Below, piece by piece: positions 5,805 through 14,921 of a DNA stretch of 18,809 nt. Location of the stretch: the NCBI GenBank assembly GCA_029260985.1, contig JAJDCE010000119.1:1-18809 (forward strand), given 5' to 3'. The first letter of the stretch is position 1. Each line of letters starts with the position of its first letter. The stretch comes from Patescibacteria group bacterium (GTDB taxonomy: Bacteria; Patescibacteriota; Gracilibacteria; UM-FILTER-43-11). The notes below the pieces were generated by a model. The model saw only the letters and a program-made list of their open reading frames with translations. It did not search any database and was not told the DNA's origin. The position numbers were made by a program, and so were the translations under genes.

Positions 5805-8800
5805 AAAAAGAGAATGAACCAATCAACCTTCAAATCATTGGTCAGCAACAAAACCCACTACTTTTTATTCGCATTATTTCTGGCGATAGCAATTGCTATT
5901 GGAGGAAAGATAAATGATAAAGCCGGAGTGAGCCAGGTTGAGCCAGCTAGAGCTCAAATCGATGTCCCAACGACAACAGGTATCAATAATGTATCACCGG
6001 TTATAACAGCAACCGTTTCTGATGGCGGATCAGCTTCAGCTACACCAACCAACGTGGGCAGTAATGTTACTTTTACAACAACAGCCAACGACATTAACAG
6101 TCATCAATATTATTTGGCAGCTTGTAAAACCGATGCAGTAACTGCTGGTAATGATGCAGCTCCTACTTGTGATGGTGGCAGTTGGGCCATCAGCACAGCC
6201 ACCAATAGTGACAGTCAGGCAAGTGTTGCCTATACCACCCTAATTGGCGATGCAGACTTAAATGCATGGTATGCCTTCGTCTGCGATAAAGTCACAGGGG
6301 GAGGGGCTTGTTATCCTGCCAATGCCAATGGCGACCAAGGTTCTGCTTTGGGTACAGTGGTATTTTCAGGAATCCCTGTTGATGGCGCGACAGTAACTAT
6401 CGATTCTGTAACCTACGAATTCGATACCGCTGATAATGGAATCAGTAGTGGAACAGAAATTGACAGCGCCAGTAGTCAGGGTGCGGCCGATGTAGCCGAT
6501 GCCTTAGTAGCAGCAGAAACAGGAGCAAGTTCCCATATGGTTAGCCGCGGAGGTACCGTTTACGTTTACGCCGACACTGAAGGTGTAGGAGGTAATTCCA
6601 TCGCCTTAGCAGAAGCCGGAGACACTGGAACCGTCATTGCCCTTTCCGGTGCTAATTTAGCTGGTGGAAGTGCTGATAACGCATCTCCTTTTATCGTAAA
6701 CCACGTCCCAACATTCGGCACAGTTGCAGTTACCGATAATGCGGGTGGCGTCATCAATCCAGGCGATACTCTTCGCTTCACGCTTGCTCAGGCAGATATA
6801 GCTGACGCTGACACATCAGGAGGCCAGGACACCCTAAATATGTACATCTGTACCGATGCAACAACCGCATTTGATTACGGAAATAACTCCTGCACAGGCG
6901 GTGCTCTAATCTGCTCCGACACTGCTGTTAATCCGACAACAACGGATGCGACTTGTGACGAAACCGGAAATACTCTTGTTCCAACAACCGATACCAGAAG
7001 CACTGAAAACTTTAAAGTTTACGTAGAAGATAATCATAACTATCCAGGCACTGGTACCAACGCACAAAGTTATAACATCGTAAATTCTGCCCCAACCCAC
7101 GATGATCCAGAAGTCGATGTCCATGCGGCAACTTTGCCAAACTCCGTCGGCTACTGGCAATTTGAAGATGGCCTATCAGCTACAGCATTTGATGATGAAG
7201 CCTCAAATGCTAATGATGGTTCATGTACAACTTGTCCCGACTGGACTGCGGAAGGGTATAGTGGAGGAGCTTATGATTTTAATGGATCAGATGATGTGAT
7301 ATCAGTTCCAGATAGTAATGACTTCAGTTTTACAGATGGTACAGGTAATGATCAGCCATTTAGTGTTTTTGCGTGGATAAACTTGGATCAGTTAATAGGA
7401 GGCGGCGATATGATTATGGCTAAGTACGATGCTGCGACAAACAATCGGGAATGGTATATGCAGTATAATCAAGGTACAGGCGGTTTAGATGCTGTTATGA
7501 CTTTGGCTACCAGCTATGGTGATCGAATTGGAAGACGGGATACCAGCTTTGCTACAAGTGGTGCATGGGCGTATGTTGGCTTTACTTACGATGGCTCTGA
7601 AGCTTCAAGTGGTATAGATATTTATGTAGATGGTGTGGTTGCTGATGATACAGACTTTAATGCTGGTACTTATACCGGTATGACTAATGGCACTGCATCC
7701 CTAACTATTGGTGATGATTCTGGAGCTGGTGGAAATTTTGAGGGTAAAATCGACGAACCCCACATCTACAACCGCGCCCTCACCGCCGATGAAATCTCCC
7801 AAATCTACGCCGCTTACACTGGCCCACAAGAAACCAACCTCGTCAGCCATTGGTCATTTAACGATGGGCCGGATGGGTATACACAAGCGCTGAATTATAA
7901 TGTGGAAGGTAATTGGGATACAAATGATGCAGTTTCACAATCTGTTATCAAAGACGGCAATACTTACAAAATGTGGTATAGCGGTTATGACAGCACTAAC
8001 TACCGCATTCTTTACACGACCTCCACCAACGGAACCACCTGGACCACACCGGTTCAGGCCTTGAGTAATAATGTAGAAGGAAGTTGGGACACAACTCATG
8101 CTGGCAGCCCAAGTGTTATCAAGGATGGTGATACTTACAAGATGTGGTACAGCGGTTATGACGGTACTAATTACCGCATTCTTTACACGACCTCCACCAA
8201 CGGAACCACCTGGACCACACCGGTTCAGGCGCTAAATATCAATCAGGAAGGTAATTGGGATACCACTGATGCTGCTGCGCCTAGCGTCATCAAAGATGGC
8301 ACGACTTACAAGATGTGGTACAACGGTTCCAACGGAAGTAATTGGCGCATTCTTTACACCACCTCCACCAACGGAACCACCTGGACCACACCGGTTCAGG
8401 CTTTGAGTAATAACGTAGAAGGAAGTTGGGATACAACTCATGCTGGTAGCCCTAGTGTTATCAAAGATGGAAGTACTTACAAGATGTGGTACGACGGTAA
8501 TAACGGAGTTAATTTCCGCATTCTTTACACGACCTCCACCAACGGAACCACCTGGACTACACCGGTTCAGGCTTTAAATTATAATCAAGAGGGAAATTGG
8601 GATACATTTTGGGCTGACAATCCTAGTGTAATCAAAGAAGGGAATACCTACAAAATGTGGTATAACGGGCATACTGGCACAAATTACCGCATCCTCTACA
8701 CCAAAATCAATTACGACGATGAATTCGGAGCGAATGATGCGGTGATGGGTGGTGGAATAGCGCCGACTTTAGCAACCGGTTATTACGGTAAGGCTGTAGA

Positions 8801-11800
8801 TTTTAATGGGACGAGTGATTACATTTCCGTGCCTCATAATTCAAGTCATAACATTCAAGATAATTTAACCCTTAGCGCTTGGGTAAAAAAGGAAGGATCA
8901 TGTACAAACAACTGCATTATAGTAATGAATCAGAATGCTAGTACTGGTGGCGAAGCTGCTCTGCGATATGCCCTTGTCTGGAGGACTGATGGTACTAATG
9001 ATATTTCATTTTCTTTTAACACAGGATCTTGGTCAGATGTTGTCATTACCACCTCATCTATTGAAGACAACACTTGGTATCATGTTACAGGAACATATGA
9101 TGGAACTACTGCAAAAATCTACCTAAATGGAGTACTAGATAATTCAGAACTTAAATCAGGTCAGATATTAGCTACAACAGGTGGTACAATTGAAATCGGA
9201 AGAGAAACTGCCGCAGCAAGTGAGTATTTTAATGGAAAAATCGATGAAGTCCGTATTTACGATAACGACCTAACCGCTTCCGAAGTCCAAAACCTCTACT
9301 ACGCCTCCAAATACCACGACTCTAACCAAGACCTTTCCTGTAAAGCCCTGACCCTAGATGATCACGATAGCGACACTATGACCACCATCTTCAATTGGGA
9401 AAAAGACGGCACTCCGATTACTGTCCTGAATATGCCGTTTGATAGCAATGTAACCTCAACCACTGCTGCTGCGGTGTTGGATTATTCTGGAAGCGCGAAT
9501 CATGGACAGCTTGGAGCGGGCACAGCTGGTTATGTGCCAACGTGGTCAGCTAGCGGAAAGAAAGGAGGGGCTTATGATTTTGATGGAACAGATGATTATA
9601 TCGAAATAGCTAATGATCAGTCCTTAGACTTTACCGATAATTTCACCCTGGAAGCATGGGTTAGGCCTGACTCCACAGCCAGTTACAATCCTGTTTTTTC
9701 TCGAGGCAGTGGGGACGCAGATGATTTTGAGGCATATATTACTGCGGGTGGTTTCTTTGTAACAGTCGATCGAGGCAATGGAGGAAATTTAGATTGGACA
9801 CCCTTATTTAACAACCCTACCATTAGCCAATGGAACCACATTGTTTTAACCTATTCCGGATTTACCCTAAAGTATTACCTTAATGGCGTTTTAGATGGAA
9901 CCGATACGGGATTGCAGAATCCGGAAGACACAAATAAACCATGGAGGATAGGGTGGCTTGAGCATTCCGCATTCGGAACCACCGATCATTTTGATGGAGT
10001 GATTGATGAAGTTCGGATGTATGATTCCGTTCTTTCTGCAGAACAAATCGCCCAAAACTACAACAATGGCAAACCAAGTTACAACACCATCGTTAATCAA
10101 GAAACGGCTGAAGCAGATGTGAGTTGGGAATGTAAAGCAGTAATTAACGATGCACAGTCGATTAATCCGGATTCGATTACAAATACTTCCAACACTATTT
10201 CTCCAAACAACTCCGCACCGGTACAAGCAGTTCCATCTTCTCGCGCCCATGCACTGCTTGATGCTAATTCAGTTGGCTATTGGCAATTCGAAGATGGTGA
10301 CATTACATCTAGTATCCTCGACGAAACCACCAATAGTAACGATGGCTCTTGTACCAACTGTCCAACATGGACGGCGGAAGGTGCGATTGGTGGAGGGTAT
10401 GATTTTGATGGAACGAATGATGTTATATCAGGATCTGATAGCGTCAGCCTTTCTGTTACTGGAGATTTAACAGTAGGAGGCTGGATAAAGTTGGGTGCTA
10501 TCGATACCGAGCAGACTATCACCAGCAAATGGGACGAAACCACTGCTAATAATGACAGAAGTTACCGGTTATGGATCGATAGCAGTAATAATCTTAATTT
10601 TTCTGTATCCACTGATGGCTCCACTGTAGTAACCCACACTGGCACAACCACCACCTTTACAACGGGCACTTGGTATCACGTTATTGCCACCTACGACAAT
10701 GCCGGCACTATGGATGTGTATGTAGATGGTTCTTCGGATGCCACTCAAAAATCCTCAGGAGTTCCTGCCAGTATAGATGACAACATTTCTAATTTATATG
10801 TTGGCGCTAAAGAAAATACATCGGGAACTACCGATACCTATTTCGATGGCTTGATCGACGAACCTCACACTTACGACCGCGCTTTATCAGCAACCGAAAT
10901 CGCCAACCTCTACAGCAACACTTCCTATGTTTATGCCACTCACGATTTAGGTGTTGGCGGTCGTAAGATTAGCGATGCGGATAGCGATAGCATTTTTGCT
11001 ACAGTGGATTGGCGTGAGAGCGATACTTCCATTGCAGTTTTAAATATGAGCTTTAATGAAAGTATTACTTCCACTGCTGCTGACGCGGTATTGGATTATA
11101 GTTCTTATGCAAATCATGGCCAGCTAGGCGCTGGTACAGTTTCTGTAGCACCAACCTGGACAAATGCCACTACTTGTGGGAACAATTCGGGCGGGTGTTA
11201 CAGTTTTGATGGAGATGATCTGATTTTATTACCTCCAAGTGAATTCTTAAATACAGATACAACAGCTACAATGTGGTTTAAAACAACTACTGCTGAGGTA
11301 GATGTGGCATTATGGATAGGTAAATTTAACGATGTTAATAATAGATTCATAATCTATTTTCCAGGAGATGGTAAGGTTGGTACTTATATTAAAAATAGTG
11401 GCGGTGAAGTAAATGTGTTCTCTAATAGCACAGTAAACGATGGCAACTGGCATTATCTGGCAGCCATTAATGATGGTACAGGTTCAAGTATTTACATCGA
11501 TGGGGTAAAGCAGACTGATGTTGATGCAACAGTCGCAAGATTATCTCAGATTGCAACACCTACTACTACATATATTGGGTTTCAGCATATATTAGGTGCG
11601 ACATATCCTTTTAATGGCTCTCTTGACGAAGTCCAAATCTACGACCGCGCCCTCACGGCTGAACAAATCACTGCAAACTACAACGTCGGTAAACCGAATT
11701 ACCAAGGCATAGCATATGGCGAAACCACGATCGGCGAAACCTGGTCAGCCAATGTGACTTTTACGGAGGGGAATAGTGAAAGTAGTACTACTATTGAGTC

Positions 11801-14800
11801 CAACGATGTTGAAATACTTGGATTTTCGGTTGATGCTTCCGATGGAAGCAGCTCTACCACAACACCTACCAATGTAGGTAGTGATGTTACTTTTACAGGT
11901 ACAGCAAGTGTAGCGGGCACCAGCCAATGGTACCTAGCCATCTGTAAAACCGATGCTGTCACCGCTGGAAATGACGCAGCCCCAACATGTGATGGTGGCA
12001 GTTGGGCTATTAGCACCGCTACGACCGATGGGTCTCAGGCAACTGCAACCTACACCGCTTTGGTTGGAGATGCCGAATCAAATGCCTGGTATGCCTTCGC
12101 CTGCGATAAAGTCGCGAGCACTGCGACCTGTTCTACATCCAACCAAGGTACTGGTGATAGCGGCAGTCCATTTGTGGTTAATCATGCAGGCACCTTCGAC
12201 TCTGTGCTATTTTCCGACTACCCTGCCCAGTTATTAACCGATGGGGATATGGAAACGGCCGGCACGACCGCATGGACAGTACTTAGCAATGCAACACTTA
12301 GCAAGCAAACTACTAGTCCTCATGGAGGCACCAATCTTTTAAGGGTAGCCTATAACGCTACCCCAGTCTATTATGCCTACCAAAACGTTACAACGATTGG
12401 CAGAACCTATCGCGCTACAGGTTACGCAAGGTCGGCTGGTGTAGACGTTCCAAATGTTTCAAAGGGGTCAGCCCTAATCTGGACTGGCACTAATTCGACT
12501 AGCTGGCAGTCTTTTGATGTTACTTTTGTGGCAACTGGCTCTTACGTTTACCTTGGAAGCCAAACTGGTGTAAGTGATTATGTTGAGTTTGATGATGTGA
12601 TCGTTGCCGAGGTTAATCCCACTCAATTATTAACGGATGGAGATATGGAAACAGGGGGCACGGCTGCATGGACGGGAATAAGAGCGACAGTGGCAAAAAC
12701 ATCTACTACCCCTCATGCAGGAACTCAGGCCTTAAGAATAACAGGTACAGATACTTCACCTTATGGAGAACCAGCATCAGCTACCACAACAATAGGTGAA
12801 GTATATAGAATAACTGGTTGGGCCAGAGGTGATGGCACAGCTGCACCAAGCTTATGGGATAATGGATTTATATGGTCGGGTACATCATCTACAAGCTGGC
12901 AATCTTTCGATGTTGTTTATACAGCGGCATTTACTAAGCCTAGATTTTATACTGCTTTAGGGCAATACGTAGACATTGACGATGTAATTGTATCTGAGAT
13001 CGGCACTATTGAACCCGGAGAAACAGTTAAATTTACCCTTCCCAAAGAAAGCCTAAGCGACTCCAATGGAGATACAATGAATATGTACATCTGTAGTGGA
13101 GAAACGGATATGGGTGGTGTAACAACCGCATTTAATTATACTGCCAATACTTGTACTGGTGGAACATTGCTTTGTTCCGTGACAGGTGTTGATCCAAGTA
13201 CGACCGATGCCGTCTGCCACGATACCCAGAGCATAATAAGCGTACCAACTGCACATGGTACATATGATGTTAAGGTGTATGTAGAAGACGTAAATAGCTT
13301 GGCAGCTACAGGAACCGCAACTCAGACCTTTACCGTTGAAGATGTTGCCCCCGTTTCGACCGGTTACACCGCTACCGATGTTCCGGCTCCAACCGCAGGA
13401 GGCAGTGACACCGTCGACTTTAGTGCAACTTTAACCGACGACAACGGTGATAATGATGTAACAAATATAAAAGGAATATTCTTTGATGATACAGCAGCAG
13501 AAAATACCTGCACAGCCGATGAAAATGATTGTTACATCGATACCACTTGTACTTTAACGTCGGTGAGTACTCCAGGAACCGGTAAAACCGCTACGGGTAT
13601 CGATAATGCCCTTGGAGCCGATTGCCAGGTAACAGTTTGGTTCAACGCCAACGCCTCCAACTGGGATGTGAATGCCGTGGCAACCGATGGAAACGGCGAG
13701 ACAACGTTTGCGGATGCTGGGGTAACTATATCAAATGTCTCACTCCAAGGAGTTGATGTGGTTGAAACCTCGATCAGTTACGGTGCCGTTGAAATTGGCG
13801 GCACATCAGCCTCGCAAAACATTTCACTTGGTAACGCTGGTAACCAATCTATGGACATGCTGCTTCAGGGAACCGACTTGTGTATCGGTAGCTACAGCGC
13901 CACATGCCCTGCTGAATTCATTCCAAGAAGCTCTCAGCGATGGCATCACAGCGATTCGACTTTTGATTGGGATAACTCGGCAACGGGTGATGGGCCTTAT
14001 CCATTAGTTGAAACAGCAGGCACAACAAGTGGTTCAACCGGTTGTATCAATCACACCCTCCGTAAAAGAGACGACCGAACCTCAACCAGTGAAACCAATC
14101 AAGACCTTGTTTGGAAACTGAGAATACCAAGTGGTCAGCAAGTTGGCTCTTATTACGGCCAGGTAACCGTGTCCACTACCTCCAGTTGTGGCGCAGAAAC
14201 TTGTGACAATACTACCGATGACGATGCGGACGGACGAGCCGACTGTGCCGATCATCACGATTGCGATTTCCATCCTCATTGCATGGAGGCTAGTTTGAGA
14301 ATGACCGATTCAGACCATGATCCGAGTAACAACCGAACCCTTGATCAAAGTGAAAACTTAATTCATGCCACCTTTGGTGACGGAGCCACCTCAACCACTT
14401 TCCCAACCAAGCAGTTCAGGCCTTCATATTCTTTTGACGGAGGTGATTACATGGATATGAACAACACCTTCTCCACTTACCTGACCGGAAACCAGATGAC
14501 GTTGATGGCGTGGATAAACACCACTCAAACCACAGGTGAAATGAAGGTAATTGATGCGGTAGATAGCAGCGGTAATGGGTTCTCACTAGGGCTCTCTGCC
14601 AACGAAGTAAAAGCCTGTAACAAAAATGACTGTTTAGTCAGTTCCGGATACACTCCGGCCGATGGCGTTTGGCACCACATTGCAGTCACCTATGAATCCA
14701 GCGATCTTGAAAAGATCTACATGGACGGCCAGGTGATTGCCACCCAGACCAATGCAGGCGCTCAAACCCTCACCTCTGCACTAGACGCTCAAATCGGCCG

Positions 14801-14921
14801 AAGCGCTTTGACTTCCGACTACTTCACCGGAGAAATCTCTGATGTGAAGGTATTCGACTATGCCATGAACCTGAAACAGATTAAAAACCTGTTCCATGAA
14901 TTGTTGAGTTTATGGAAGTAG
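5799..14921 (+). CDS. giant secreted modular surface protein: six LamG domains, nested five-bladed propeller, two CBM-like domains
   Basis: 3040 aa. Basic N-terminus (MTKKR), hydrophobic core about 20-36 and an ARA-Q signal peptidase site near 51-52. Domains in order: Ig-like module with 114-residue insert (about 60-440); LamG1 (448-674); LamG2 (681-1170), split by a five-bladed propeller (696-969); LamG3 within an Ig-like domain (about 1180-1465); LamG4 (1490-1709); LamG5 within an Ig-like domain (about 1720-1985); Ig-like module without insert (2009-2133); two CBM-like jelly rolls (2144-2400) inside the next Ig-like domain; GSDTVDFS module and C-terminal sandwich (2514-2795); a TSP3-like Ca motif CDNTTDDDADGRADC (about 2802-2816); LamG6 (about 2830-3035). 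LamG hallmarks recur: GAYDFNGSDD, (W/F)YHV..TYD, IDE(P/V)..Y(N/D)RALTA. ATG 5814 is an alternative start. No sortase motif or C-terminal membrane segment is seen. A glycan-binding surface adhesin is likely; attachment to the cell is unknown. Confidence 0.88.
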   Translation: MTKKRMNQSTFKSLVSNKTHYFLFALFLAIAIAIGGKINDKAGVSQVEPARAQIDVPTTTGINNVSPVITATVSDGGSASATPTNVGSNVTFTTTANDINSHQYYLAACKTDAVTAGNDAAPTCDGGSWAISTATNSDSQASVAYTTLIGDADLNAWYAFVCDKVTGGGACYPANANGDQGSALGTVVFSGIPVDGATVTIDSVTYEFDTADNGISSGTEIDSASSQGAADVADALVAAETGASSHMVSRGGTVYVYADTEGVGGNSIALAEAGDTGTVIALSGANLAGGSADNASPFIVNHVPTFGTVAVTDNAGGVINPGDTLRFTLAQADIADADTSGGQDTLNMYICTDATTAFDYGNNSCTGGALICSDTAVNPTTTDATCDETGNTLVPTTDTRSTENFKVYVEDNHNYPGTGTNAQSYNIVNSAPTHDDPEVDVHAATLPNSVGYWQFEDGLSATAFDDEASNANDGSCTTCPDWTAEGYSGGAYDFNGSDDVISVPDSNDFSFTDGTGNDQPFSVFAWINLDQLIGGGDMIMAKYDAATNNREWYMQYNQGTGGLDAVMTLATSYGDRIGRRDTSFATSGAWAYVGFTYDGSEASSGIDIYVDGVVADDTDFNAGTYTGMTNGTASLTIGDDSGAGGNFEGKIDEPHIYNRALTADEISQIYAAYTGPQETNLVSHWSFNDGPDGYTQALNYNVEGNWDTNDAVSQSVIKDGNTYKMWYSGYDSTNYRILYTTSTNGTTWTTPVQALSNNVEGSWDTTHAGSPSVIKDGDTYKMWYSGYDGTNYRILYTTSTNGTTWTTPVQALNINQEGNWDTTDAAAPSVIKDGTTYKMWYNGSNGSNWRILYTTSTNGTTWTTPVQALSNNVEGSWDTTHAGSPSVIKDGSTYKMWYDGNNGVNFRILYTTSTNGTTWTTPVQALNYNQEGNWDTFWADNPSVIKEGNTYKMWYNGHTGTNYRILYTKINYDDEFGANDAVMGGGIAPTLATGYYGKAVDFNGTSDYISVPHNSSHNIQDNLTLSAWVKKEGSCTNNCIIVMNQNASTGGEAALRYALVWRTDGTNDISFSFNTGSWSDVVITTSSIEDNTWYHVTGTYDGTTAKIYLNGVLDNSELKSGQILATTGGTIEIGRETAAASEYFNGKIDEVRIYDNDLTASEVQNLYYASKYHDSNQDLSCKALTLDDHDSDTMTTIFNWEKDGTPITVLNMPFDSNVTSTTAAAVLDYSGSANHGQLGAGTAGYVPTWSASGKKGGAYDFDGTDDYIEIANDQSLDFTDNFTLEAWVRPDSTASYNPVFSRGSGDADDFEAYITAGGFFVTVDRGNGGNLDWTPLFNNPTISQWNHIVLTYSGFTLKYYLNGVLDGTDTGLQNPEDTNKPWRIGWLEHSAFGTTDHFDGVIDEVRMYDSVLSAEQIAQNYNNGKPSYNTIVNQETAEADVSWECKAVINDAQSINPDSITNTSNTISPNNSAPVQAVPSSRAHALLDANSVGYWQFEDGDITSSILDETTNSNDGSCTNCPTWTAEGAIGGGYDFDGTNDVISGSDSVSLSVTGDLTVGGWIKLGAIDTEQTITSKWDETTANNDRSYRLWIDSSNNLNFSVSTDGSTVVTHTGTTTTFTTGTWYHVIATYDNAGTMDVYVDGSSDATQKSSGVPASIDDNISNLYVGAKENTSGTTDTYFDGLIDEPHTYDRALSATEIANLYSNTSYVYATHDLGVGGRKISDADSDSIFATVDWRESDTSIAVLNMSFNESITSTAADAVLDYSSYANHGQLGAGTVSVAPTWTNATTCGNNSGGCYSFDGDDLILLPPSEFLNTDTTATMWFKTTTAEVDVALWIGKFNDVNNRFIIYFPGDGKVGTYIKNSGGEVNVFSNSTVNDGNWHYLAAINDGTGSSIYIDGVKQTDVDATVARLSQIATPTTTYIGFQHILGATYPFNGSLDEVQIYDRALTAEQITANYNVGKPNYQGIAYGETTIGETWSANVTFTEGNSESSTTIESNDVEILGFSVDASDGSSSTTTPTNVGSDVTFTGTASVAGTSQWYLAICKTDAVTAGNDAAPTCDGGSWAISTATTDGSQATATYTALVGDAESNAWYAFACDKVASTATCSTSNQGTGDSGSPFVVNHAGTFDSVLFSDYPAQLLTDGDMETAGTTAWTVLSNATLSKQTTSPHGGTNLLRVAYNATPVYYAYQNVTTIGRTYRATGYARSAGVDVPNVSKGSALIWTGTNSTSWQSFDVTFVATGSYVYLGSQTGVSDYVEFDDVIVAEVNPTQLLTDGDMETGGTAAWTGIRATVAKTSTTPHAGTQALRITGTDTSPYGEPASATTTIGEVYRITGWARGDGTAAPSLWDNGFIWSGTSSTSWQSFDVVYTAAFTKPRFYTALGQYVDIDDVIVSEIGTIEPGETVKFTLPKESLSDSNGDTMNMYICSGETDMGGVTTAFNYTANTCTGGTLLCSVTGVDPSTTDAVCHDTQSIISVPTAHGTYDVKVYVEDVNSLAATGTATQTFTVEDVAPVSTGYTATDVPAPTAGGSDTVDFSATLTDDNGDNDVTNIKGIFFDDTAAENTCTADENDCYIDTTCTLTSVSTPGTGKTATGIDNALGADCQVTVWFNANASNWDVNAVATDGNGETTFADAGVTISNVSLQGVDVVETSISYGAVEIGGTSASQNISLGNAGNQSMDMLLQGTDLCIGSYSATCPAEFIPRSSQRWHHSDSTFDWDNSATGDGPYPLVETAGTTSGSTGCINHTLRKRDDRTSTSETNQDLVWKLRIPSGQQVGSYYGQVTVSTTSSCGAETCDNTTDDDADGRADCADHHDCDFHPHCMEASLRMTDSDHDPSNNRTLDQSENLIHATFGDGATSTTFPTKQFRPSYSFDGGDYMDMNNTFSTYLTGNQMTLMAWINTTQTTGEMKVIDAVDSSGNGFSLGLSANEVKACNKNDCLVSSGYTPADGVWHHIAVTYESSDLEKIYMDGQVIATQTNAGAQTLTSALDAQIGRSALTSDYFTGEISDVKVFDYAMNLKQIKNLFHELLSLWK
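6342..6683 (+). other. phage-tail-like inserted module (copy 2, inside the 3040-aa protein)
   Basis: A 114-codon module between GDQG and SPFIVNH. It has the same length and position as 4113-4454 and is very similar in protein sequence (GATVTIDSVTYEFDTADNGI, GGNSIALAEAGDTG, SGANLAGGSADNA). The DNA differs at many third positions, so this is not a fresh duplication. Confidence 0.65.
7884..8705 (+). repeat. five tandem 171-bp repeats encoding a five-bladed beta-propeller nested in a LamG domain
   Basis: Five units have an exact period of 171 bp (57 residues). The marker CGCATTC/CGCATCC starts at 8004, 8175, 8346, 8517 and 8688. Each unit reads about (N/S).N.EG(N/S)WDT......SVIK(D/E)G.TYKMWY.G..G.N.RILYTTSTNGTTWTTPVQAL; the fifth lacks the last dozen residues. 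Five blades with '.SVIKDG.TYKMWYSG' and 'ILYTTSTNGTTW' match the five-bladed GH43/GH130-like fold. The near-uniform blades show no obvious distinct catalytic acids, so a binding or structural role is likelier than hydrolysis. Upstream LVSHWSFNDG (7840-7869) and downstream GKAVDFNGTSDYISV (about 8790-8835) are the two halves of one LamG domain. Confidence 0.85.
12228..12995 (+). repeat. tandem pair of CBM-like (CBM4/9-type) jelly-roll domains in the 3040-aa protein
   Basis: Two consecutive units of about 125-132 residues start QLLTDGDMET..T.AWT and contain SP/TPH.GT..LR, a T.IG..YR.TG.AR segment, (I)W.GT.STSWQSFDV and end (V)(E/D)(F/I)DDVIV(A/S)E. The pattern (start D(G)DME, G-x-x-L-R, Y-R, final D-D-V) is that of carbohydrate-binding jelly rolls such as CBM4/9 families. 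The pair interrupts an Ig-like domain: the strand FDSVLFSDYPA before it resumes as GTIEPGETVKFTLP after it, as seen uninterrupted at about 6712-6783 (FGTVAVTDNAG then GVINPGDTLRFTL). Confidence 0.65.

Noticed and set aside
7884..8705. Regularly spaced direct repeats as a possible CRISPR array
   Set aside because: The unit is 171 bp, divisible by three, contiguous and inside one long reading frame; it encodes propeller blades, not short repeats with unique spacers.
7884..8705. The five-bladed propeller as an active GH43-type glycosidase
   Set aside because: The blades are nearly uniform, with no blade-specific catalytic Asp/Glu set that I can identify, so an enzymatic call is not supported.
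5799..14921. Recoded genetic code (TGA as Gly, as in Gracilibacteria/Absconditabacteria)
   Set aside because: The large Gly-rich frames contain no in-frame TGA in thousands of codons; Gly is always GGN. Visible stops are TAA or TAG, but five genes are too few to say that TGA is avoided as a stop.
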